Source: an uncultured Phascolarctobacterium sp. (lineage in GTDB: Bacteria > Bacillota > Negativicutes > Acidaminococcales > Acidaminococcaceae). Taken from it: a stretch of 13,900 nt of DNA. The notes beneath the pieces were generated by a model. That model searched no databases. It had not been told where the DNA came from and saw only the letters and a program-made list of their open reading frames with translations. Location of the stretch: NCBI GenBank assembly GCA_949287345.1, contig CASEGD010000054.1, positions 1-13,900 on the forward strand, in the 5' to 3' direction. Shown here piece by piece: positions 5,615 to 10,889 of this stretch. The position numbers were made by a program, and so were the translations under genes. The first letter of the stretch is position 1. Every line of letters begins with the position of its first letter.

Positions 5615-6835
5615 ATGGATTATTTAGATATAATAGCAGCAAAGCCGCCCCAAAAGGCGGCTTTAATAACAGAAGAACAGGTTTATACCTACGGCAGGCT
5701 GACGGAACTGGCGCAGAAGCGTCGGCGCGAAACGCAGGGGCAAAGCGGCGCCTGTTTCATCAAAAAACAAACGATAGCCGAGCAGCTGATTGAATTTATC
5801 GCGCTGAGCGGCACGCCGTTAGTGCCCGTGCTTACGCCGCAGGAAGCTGATACCGCGCACCTTGTAAATATATCCGCCCCGGCGGAAGCCTGCATGGGCG
5901 TAATGACGAGCGGCACAACCGGAAAGCCGAAGGTGCTGTTCCGCACTTTTGACAGCTGGGCGGGCTTTTTTGACGAGCAGAATCGTGTGTTTGGCATAAC
6001 GGAAGCAAGCTGCATGTTTGCGCAGGGCAGCCTGGCATTTACCGGCAACCTTAATTTGTACATGGGCGCGCTGCATGCAGGGGCGGCAATCGCTGCGGCG
6101 GATAAGTTCCGCCCGCGCCTGTGGCAGGAGATGATTGCACGGCATAACTGCGGCGTGGTGTACCTGATACCCGCCAAACTGCGCCTGCTTGCGCGCAGCA
6201 GCAAAGAACCGCTGGCGTGCGTTAAAAATATTATCGCCGGGTCGCAGGGCTTTGACCGCAGGGATATGGCGGCGGTGAAACGCATTATGCCCAATGCGGA
6301 GATGACGCTGTACTACGGCGCAAGCGAACTTAATTACATTACTTACATTACCGGCGCGGAAATGACGGACGACCGCACGCTGATTGGCAGGCCGTTTAAC
6401 GGCGTGGGCGTAAGCGTTAAAAACGGCGAAATTTACATTGACACGCCGTACCATGTCATCGGAAAAGCGCGCCCCTGTACGCTGGGGGACTGCGGCAGCA
6501 TTGACGCGGACGGCATGCTGCACTTTCTGGGGCGGCGCGACGATATGTACAACATCAACGGGCTGAAAATTTCCGGCTTGAAGGTGACGGACTCGCTGCT
6601 AGACTGCGGCGGCGTTGAGGATGCAGCGGTACTGCCAATGCACAGCGACAGCGGCGATATGCTGGCAGCCTTTGTTGTGGGCAAGGGCTTAACCAGAACA
6701 CTGCTTTTGCAGAAGCTGCACGGCAAACTTACGGAGCATGAACTGCCCAAGCGCATAATTTTTATAGACGCCCTGCCGAAAAACGAAAGCGGCAAAACGG
6801 ACAGGAAAAAACTGAAAACATTGCTTGAAAAATAA
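5615..6835 (+). CDS. Short AMP-forming acyl-CoA synthetase (YhfT-like)
   Basis: A 406-residue member of the ANL adenylating superfamily. It has the P-loop MTSGTTGKPKV (residues 97-107), the A5 motif YYGASEL, the A7/A8 region (GD.GS.D..G...FLGR.DDMYN.NG.K) and the C-terminal NESGKTDRKKL with catalytic Lys394. These enzymes activate a carboxylic acid with ATP to an acyl-adenylate and pass it to CoA or another thiol. It is about 100 residues shorter than typical acyl-CoA synthetases, mostly before the P-loop, as in YhfT-like proteins. The start is ATG 5615, one base after the thiolase stop; a TTG at 5600 in the same frame is possible. The ribosome site is weak, so coupling to the thiolase is likely. 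It is the last gene of the BirA-controlled operon. The substrate could be a biotin precursor such as pimelate or a shorter acid, which the sequence cannot decide. Confidence 0.85.
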   Translation: MDYLDIIAAKPPQKAALITEEQVYTYGRLTELAQKRRRETQGQSGACFIKKQTIAEQLIEFIALSGTPLVPVLTPQEADTAHLVNISAPAEACMGVMTSGTTGKPKVLFRTFDSWAGFFDEQNRVFGITEASCMFAQGSLAFTGNLNLYMGALHAGAAIAAADKFRPRLWQEMIARHNCGVVYLIPAKLRLLARSSKEPLACVKNIIAGSQGFDRRDMAAVKRIMPNAEMTLYYGASELNYITYITGAEMTDDRTLIGRPFNGVGVSVKNGEIYIDTPYHVIGKARPCTLGDCGSIDADGMLHFLGRRDDMYNINGLKISGLKVTDSLLDCGGVEDAAVLPMHSDSGDMLAAFVVGKGLTRTLLLQKLHGKLTEHELPKRIIFIDALPKNESGKTDRKKLKTLLEK

Positions 6836-6875
6836 AACTGCTGTCTGAAGGTTAAAGTTCAGGCAGCAGTTTTTG
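6834..6875 (+). terminator. Intrinsic terminator of the biotin operon (copy 1 of a repeated terminator)
   Basis: AAAACTGCTGTCTGAA (6834-6849) pairs with TTCAGGCAGCAGTTTT (6858-6873), a 16-pair stem with one G-T wobble and loop GGTTAAAG, followed by more T. It starts at the ligase stop codon. It is nearly identical to the terminator at 10005-10048. Confidence 0.9.
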
Positions 6876-6903
6876 TATGCGTTTATAAATTTTAAAAAAT
6901 TAC

Positions 6904-6932
6904 TTGCACGCAGCACTGCTTTGTGCTATTAT
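6904..6932 (+). promoter_or_regulatory. Promoter of the pantothenate leader/operon
   Basis: TTGCAC (6904-6909) and TATTAT (6927-6932) are spaced by 17 bases, with an extended -10 TGC (6924-6926). The predicted transcription start is near 6939, almost 200 bases before the first pan gene, giving an unusually long leader. Confidence 0.65.
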
Positions 6933-6938
6933 GTACCT

Positions 6939-7102
6939 GCGTTTGCAGTGGCAGGGCAGCACCGTTCGGGCTGTACCAAAGATGCTGCGGCAAAAGCAAA
7001 AAAACTGGTCGTAAAACCGCTTGGACTTAACTGCCGGGACGTGACTGAAATTGAGCATTTATGCGTATTTTTAGCGTACTCCGGGTGGAGTGCGCTTTTT
7101 TT
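6939..7102 (+). ncRNA. Unclassified structured leader RNA or small RNA upstream of panG-panBCD
   Basis: About 165 bases lie between a strong promoter and an intrinsic terminator, with no convincing coding frame. Candidate helices include CTGC/GCAG (6937-6940/6945-6948), GGCAG (6950-6954) with CTGCC (7031-7035) as a closing stem, GCAGC (6956-6960) with GCTGT (6970-6974) around an inner CC/GG hairpin, GCGG/CCGC (6987-6990/7017-7020) and GCAT/ATGC (7055-7064). The layout of promoter, folded leader, terminator, then ribosome site 23 bases on is that of a transcription-attenuating riboswitch. I could not match it to a known riboswitch class by eye. It may instead be a free-standing small RNA whose terminator leaks into the operon. 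Confidence 0.45.
7072..7102 (+). terminator. Leader terminator/attenuator before panG
   Basis: GCGTACTCC (7074-7082) pairs with GGAGTGCGC (7087-7095), nine pairs with one wobble, or ten with the flanking A-T, closed by a short loop (7083-7086). Seven T follow (7096-7102). It lies upstream of the operon's first gene, so transcription must read through it to express panG-panBCD. Confidence 0.8.
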
Positions 7103-7136
7103 ATGCTTCCGGTAATCCTTGCAGAAAGGAGTTGTT

Positions 7137-7913
7137 ATGGATTTAACTTTTGGCGTGGATAAAAAGGCAAAATTGCTGGGCGTGCCGCTTGTTATACTGG
7201 GCGAAATGGCGCAAAGAACGGATGTAATTTTTATCTGCGTGCCAGACAGGGCGATTGGCGAAGCTGCCGAAAAGCTGGCGGCAGAAGTTGTGCGCGGCGG
7301 AATTGACATGCAGGGCAAATTTGCATATCACGTTAGCGGCAGCGCGCAGTGTGATGTGTTAGCACCGTTGGCTGCTTTGGGCATGGAAGTGGGCAGCCTG
7401 CACCCTTTGCAGAGCTTTGCTGCGCCGCGCGATAATTTGGCAAACATCGGCATGGCGGTGGACGGCACCCCCAAGGCGCAGGCTTTGGCAAACGATTTGG
7501 CGCGGCTTGCAGGCGCAGTTCCGTTTAACGTGCCTGCCGAAGAAAGGGCGGCGTACCACGCGGCGGCGTGCTTTTGCAGCAACTACGCCGTAACGGTAGT
7601 GGCGCTGGCACAAAAACTGCTCAGCCGCTGGGCGACAAGTGAAAAAGAAGCGTTTAAATTATTGCTGCCGCTCTTTAACGGTACGGCTCATAATTTGCAA
7701 AACGCAGATACGGCGGTGCAGGCACTTACAGGCCCTATCGTGCGCGGCGACGCAGTAACGGTAAAGGCGCATCTTGCCGCATTGCCGCAGGTATTTTTAT
7801 CCGCCTATTGCGCCATTGGCAGAGAAACGGTAAAGCTGGCTGTGGCTAGTGGCAGCATAACGCCATCCGCGGCAGCGGAAATGGAAAGTTTATTAACGGA
7901 GGCAACTAAATGA
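7137..7913 (+). CDS. panG: PanG-like ketopantoate reductase (Rossmann/DUF2520), N-terminus short
   Basis: A 258-residue protein with the second half of a Rossmann domain and a DUF2520 C-terminal domain, the architecture of PanG, an alternative NADPH-dependent ketopantoate reductase. Conserved stretches are IFICVPD (residues 31-37), HVSGS (65-69) and GSLHPLQSF (86-94), then a helical C-terminal domain. What is missing is the first beta-alpha-beta unit with its glycine-rich nucleotide loop: where relatives have about 70 residues before the V-P-D motif, here there are 34. The start ATG 7137 is firmly set by AAAGGAG (7125-7131) 5 bases upstream, and a stop codon lies in frame at 7113-7115. The stop overlaps the panB start as ATGA. 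The operon context supports the step from ketopantoate to pantoate, but without the loop cofactor binding is doubtful. It may be an inactive remnant or a redesigned enzyme. Confidence 0.7.
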   Translation: MDLTFGVDKKAKLLGVPLVILGEMAQRTDVIFICVPDRAIGEAAEKLAAEVVRGGIDMQGKFAYHVSGSAQCDVLAPLAALGMEVGSLHPLQSFAAPRDNLANIGMAVDGTPKAQALANDLARLAGAVPFNVPAEERAAYHAAACFCSNYAVTVVALAQKLLSRWATSEKEAFKLLLPLFNGTAHNLQNADTAVQALTGPIVRGDAVTVKAHLAALPQVFLSAYCAIGRETVKLAVASGSITPSAAAEMESLLTEATK

Positions 7914-8743
7914 AACAGATTACAACGGCGACAATAAAACAGATGAAGCAGAACGGCGAGCCGATTACGATGGTGACGGCGTATGATTACGCTATGGCAA
8001 AAAACGTGTGTGAGGCCGGTATTGAAATGATTTTGGTGGGCGATTCGCTGGGCAATGTGGTGCTGGGCTACAACAGCACCGTGCCGGTAACGATGGACGA
8101 GATGATTCACCACACCAAAGCCGTTATGCGCGGGGCGCAGGGCGCGCTGGTGGTAGGCGATATGCCGTTTATGAGCTATCAGGCGAGCTTGGTGGACGGC
8201 ATGTACAACGCCGCCCGCTTTTTGAAGGAAACAGGCTGCGCGGCAGTGAAACTGGAGGGCGGCAGCGAGGTGTGCGAGCTGGTGCATAAGCTGACGCAGG
8301 CAGGCATACCCGTAGTGGGGCATATTGGGCTGACGCCGCAATCGGTGAACCAGCTGGGCGGCTTTAAGGTGCAGGGAAAAAGTGCGGAAGCAGCGCAGAA
8401 GCTTTTAGACGATGCCCGCAGTCTGGAGCAGGCAGGAGCGTTCAGCATTGTGCTGGAATGTGTGCCGGAGCTTCTGGCAAAAAAGGTTACGGAAAGTTTG
8501 GCAACGGCGGCAACTATCGGCATCGGCGCGGGCAAATACTGTGACGGGCAGGTGCTGGTGTGCAATGATTTGCTGGGCTTTACGGATGGCTTCTGCCCCA
8601 AATTTGTTAAACGCTATGCCGATGTGCACGGTGAGATTGTAAACGCCGTTAAGGGCTACATCACCGACGTTAAGTCGCGCAGCTTCCCGGCGGCGGAGCA
8701 TACCTTTAAAATTGACGACGACGTGTTGGATAAACTGTACTGA
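7910..8743 (+). CDS. panB: 3-methyl-2-oxobutanoate hydroxymethyltransferase
   Basis: A 277-residue enzyme of normal length for PanB. It transfers a hydroxymethyl group from 5,10-methylene-tetrahydrofolate to alpha-ketoisovalerate, giving ketopantoate, the first committed step to pantothenate and CoA, in the cytosol. Diagnostic motifs are VTAYDYA (residues 22-28), VGDSLGNV with Mg-binding Asp45, VVGDMPF with Asp84, VKLEGG with Glu116, and GHIGLTPQ. These match the metal and substrate ligands of the family. The ATG overlaps the panG stop (ATGA), so the two are translationally coupled; the ribosome site is AACGGAGG, in the last codons of panG. The tail of panB is followed by the panC ribosome site. 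Confidence 0.97.
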   Translation: MKQITTATIKQMKQNGEPITMVTAYDYAMAKNVCEAGIEMILVGDSLGNVVLGYNSTVPVTMDEMIHHTKAVMRGAQGALVVGDMPFMSYQASLVDGMYNAARFLKETGCAAVKLEGGSEVCELVHKLTQAGIPVVGHIGLTPQSVNQLGGFKVQGKSAEAAQKLLDDARSLEQAGAFSIVLECVPELLAKKVTESLATAATIGIGAGKYCDGQVLVCNDLLGFTDGFCPKFVKRYADVHGEIVNAVKGYITDVKSRSFPAAEHTFKIDDDVLDKLY

Positions 8744-8758
8744 TAAAGGAGAATGAAA

Positions 8759-9616
8759 ATGAAGCTTTGCAAAACTGTGGCGGAACTCCGCGAAGAAATT
8801 ATGCTGGCTAAAGCTGCCGGCAAAACTATCGGCCTTGTGCCGACTATGGGCGCGCTGCATGAAGGGCATGCTTCGCTTATAAAAGCAGCGGCAATGGAAA
8901 ACGAACTGGTAGTGGTGAGTGTGTTTGTAAACCCCACGCAGTTTGGCCCTAACGAAGATTTGGATGCTTACCCCCGCACGCTGGAAGCAGACTGCAAGCT
9001 GGCGGAAAGCATGGGTGCGGACATTGTTTTTGCACCAAACCCGGCGGAAATGTACCCCAGCGAGGAGATGACATGGGTGGAAGTTACCGGCGATATTACT
9101 AAAGTTTTATGCGGGCGCACCCGCCCCATCCACTTCCGCGGCGTAACAACCGTGGTAAGCAAATTGTTTAACCTGGCGCAGCCGGACCACGCCTATTTTG
9201 GGCAGAAGGACGCGCAGCAGGCAGAAGTTATCAAACGCATGGTTAAGCATTTGTTCTTTAACGTGCAGCTGCGCATTATGCCGATTGTGCGCGAGGCAGA
9301 CGGGCTGGCAAAATCATCGCGCAACACCTATTTAAGCAAGGCGGAGCGCGCGGCGGCAGTTGTTTTAAGCAGCAGCCTTGAAACCGCACAAACTTTATTC
9401 GGCGCAGGCGAACGCAACAGCAAAAAGCTGGTGGAAGGTGTTAAAAAGCTTATCGGCGATGAGCCCATGGCTGATATTGATTATGTGGAAATGTATGCCC
9501 TGCCGGGGCTGAAACCGGTGCCGGAAGTTTTAACAACCGGGCAGTATCTTTTGGCGGTTGCCGTAAAATTTGGCAGCACCCGCCTGATTGACAACGTAAT
9601 TTTGGAGGTAAAATAA
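8759..9616 (+). CDS. panC: Pantothenate synthetase (pantoate--beta-alanine ligase)
   Basis: A 285-residue cytosolic ligase. It uses ATP to activate pantoate as pantoyl-adenylate and joins it to beta-alanine, forming pantothenate. Family motifs are PTMGALHEGH (the HIGH-type nucleotide site, near residues 28-37), FVNPTQFGPNEDLDAYPR, TVVSKLFNL, YFGQKDAQQ and a KSSRNTYLS loop (KMSKS-like) near residue 185. Two ATGs lie close together: ATG 8753 is only one base from the ribosome site AAAGGAG (8745-8751), whereas ATG 8759 has the usual 7-base gap, so 8759 is preferred. It follows panB with a 15-base gap and its end carries the panD ribosome site. Confidence 0.96.
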   Translation: MKLCKTVAELREEIMLAKAAGKTIGLVPTMGALHEGHASLIKAAAMENELVVVSVFVNPTQFGPNEDLDAYPRTLEADCKLAESMGADIVFAPNPAEMYPSEEMTWVEVTGDITKVLCGRTRPIHFRGVTTVVSKLFNLAQPDHAYFGQKDAQQAEVIKRMVKHLFFNVQLRIMPIVREADGLAKSSRNTYLSKAERAAAVVLSSSLETAQTLFGAGERNSKKLVEGVKKLIGDEPMADIDYVEMYALPGLKPVPEVLTTGQYLLAVAVKFGSTRLIDNVILEVK

Positions 9617-10000
9617 ATGCTTTACACAATGATGCACGGCAAAATCCACCGCGCTACCGTTACGGAAGCCAACCTTGAATATATGGGCAGCGTTACCATC
9701 GACAGCGATTTAATGCAGCTGGCAGGCATTTTGCCGGGCGAGCGCGTGCAGATTGTTGACAACAACAGCGGTTCGCGCCTTGAAACCTACACCATTGCGG
9801 GCGCGCCGGGCAGCGGCGTAATTTGTCTTAACGGTGCGGCGGCACGCCTTGTGCAGCCGGGCGACAAGGTTATTATTATGGCTTACGCGCAGATGACGGA
9901 GCAGGAGGCACTGAGCCTTGTGCCAAAGGTTGTAATGGTTGACGAAAACAACAAACCCATGAAGGTGCGCGGCACTGAACTGGAAAGAGAAATAGGCTGA
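9617..10000 (+). CDS. panD: Aspartate 1-decarboxylase, pyruvoyl-dependent
   Basis: A 127-residue proenzyme of standard PanD length. It decarboxylates aspartate to beta-alanine, the second substrate of PanC. Self-cleavage occurs between Gly24 and Ser25 in EYMGSVTID, and Ser25 becomes the pyruvoyl cofactor. Lys9 in [10 protein letters not shown] and the [10 protein letters not shown] stretch (Arg and Tyr at the active site) are present, as is the NGAAARL motif. The ATG directly abuts the panC stop, with GGAGG (9604-9608) inside the end of panC. It completes the operon: PanB and PanG should supply pantoate, PanD beta-alanine, and PanC joins them. Confidence 0.97.
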   Translation: MLYTMMHGKIHRATVTEANLEYMGSVTIDSDLMQLAGILPGERVQIVDNNSGSRLETYTIAGAPGSGVICLNGAAARLVQPGDKVIIMAYAQMTEQEALSLVPKVVMVDENNKPMKVRGTELEREIG

Positions 10001-10004
10001 AAAT

Positions 10005-10048
10005 AAAAAACTGCTGTCTGAAGTTTAAAGTTCAGACAGCAGTTTTTT
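10005..10048. terminator. Bidirectional terminator after panD (copy 2 of a repeated terminator)
   Basis: AAAAAACTGCTGTCTGAA (10005-10022) and TTCAGACAGCAGTTTTTT (10031-10048) form a perfect 18-pair stem with loop GTTTAAAG and T-runs on both strands. It lies between the convergent panD and the PhzF-family gene, whose stop is at 10059. Stem and loop almost duplicate 6834-6875. Confidence 0.92.
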
Positions 10049-10058
10049 ATTTTGGTAG

Positions 10059-10835
10059 TTAAATGTAAATTTCTGCTTTTGCAAACAGGGCGGCTTTACC
10101 TTTTAAGCAGCAGCGGCCGTCAGCAAGCTGTGCGTAAATAACTCCGCCGCGGCGTGATGCCTGATAAGCAACCAGTTCATTTTTGCTAAGCTTTGCCTGC
10201 CAGTATGGCAAAATATGGCAATGCCCGCTGCCGCACACAGGGTCTTCGGCAACATTCAGTTTGGGTGCAAAGGAGCGGGAAACACAGTCAAATTCTTTGC
10301 CGGGTGCAGTAACGTTTACAAGTAAGCCGTCAAGCTCAATCATTTTGGCAAAATCAGGCTGCATTTTGCGTACGGTTTCTTCATCATCAAACACGCAAAC
10401 TAAATCACGGGCAACGTAGGCTTCTGTGGGGCGTGCGCCAAGCACTTCCGCCATAGTGTCCGTAACTTCTACCTTTTGCAGCTTGTAAGCGGGGAAGTCC
10501 ATTGCAAATAAATTCCCTTCTTTTGTAACTGTCAGCACGCCGCTTAAGGTGTTAAATTCCACACGAGTGCAGGCAGGCTCCACAAAAGTGGTAATGACAT
10601 AAGCTGTTGCCAGCGTGGCGTGTCCGCACAGGTCAATCTCTCCGCCGGGGGTAAACCAACGCAGGCGGTAGCGTCCGTCTGCTTCTTTAACGGCAAAAGC
10701 GGTTTCGGATAAATTATTTTCAATAGCTATACTTTGTAAAAGGTTGTCTTCCGGCCATTCATCCGGCAGACATACGGCAGCAGGGTTGCCGCTGAAAACC
10801 TTATCGGTAAAAGCATCTACAACGTATTGTTTCAT
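10059..10835 (-). CDS. PhzF-family isomerase/epimerase-like protein
   Basis: A 258-residue protein of the PhzF (YddE/YHI9) family with the two-fold diaminopimelate-epimerase-like fold. Conserved parts are FTDKVFSGNPAAVC near the start, NLSETAF with the catalytic-type Glu44, DLCGHATLA (residues 68-76) and EDPVCGSGHC in the second half. PhzF itself isomerises a phenazine precursor; most relatives, including probably this one, act on unknown small substrates. No phenazine genes are nearby, so a phenazine role is not suggested. The frame extends to a TTG at 10850, but ATG 10835 has GGAGGGG about 7 bases upstream and is preferred. It has an extended -10 promoter and shares a bidirectional terminator with panD. 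The upstream UvrA-like gene has no visible terminator, so read-through is possible. Confidence 0.9.
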   Translation of the reverse strand: MKQYVVDAFTDKVFSGNPAAVCLPDEWPEDNLLQSIAIENNLSETAFAVKEADGRYRLRWFTPGGEIDLCGHATLATAYVITTFVEPACTRVEFNTLSGVLTVTKEGNLFAMDFPAYKLQKVEVTDTMAEVLGARPTEAYVARDLVCVFDDEETVRKMQPDFAKMIELDGLLVNVTAPGKEFDCVSRSFAPKLNVAEDPVCGSGHCHILPYWQAKLSKNELVAYQASRRGGVIYAQLADGRCCLKGKAALFAKAEIYI

Positions 10836-10866
10836 AAATATCCCCTCCAAAAAATTTTATAATATC

Positions 10867-10875
10867 ATTATAGCA
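10867..10875 (-). promoter_or_regulatory. Extended -10 promoter of the PhzF-family gene
   Basis: The minus strand reads TGCTATAAT at 10875-10867, a consensus extended -10, with no good -35. The predicted start is near 10860, about 25 bases before the ATG at 10835. It lies just beyond the stop of the UvrA-like gene. Confidence 0.5.
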
Positions 10876-10889
10876 TAAATACTGTTATT

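Noticed and set aside
6939..7102. T-box leader or cyclic-di-GMP (GEMM) riboswitch
   Set aside because: GGGTGG occurs in the terminator loop but the following bases do not match the T-box core, and no other T-box elements are seen. The GGCAAA...TAAAACC region faintly recalls GEMM, but the GNRA-capped stem and the GACGCAAAGC core are absent.
6873..7115. Open frame of 80 codons over the pan leader
   Set aside because: It starts within terminator-flanking sequence, lacks a ribosome site, runs across the promoter and the leader terminator hairpin, and has no recognisable protein features. It is better read as noncoding leader.
7119..7136. TTG start for panG at 7119
   Set aside because: It would place the ribosome site AAAGGAG inside the coding region. 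ATG 7137 has perfect spacing, and the TTG would still not restore the glycine loop.
8753..8758. panC start at the first ATG (8753)
   Set aside because: Only one base separates it from the ribosome site; the ATG six bases later has normal spacing.
3508..8869. Many long minus-strand frames opposite the biotin and pan genes
   Set aside because: They lack ribosome sites and promoters, have skewed low-complexity compositions rich in Arg, Ala and His, and lie opposite genes with clear family motifs. They are mirror frames of GC-rich coding DNA.
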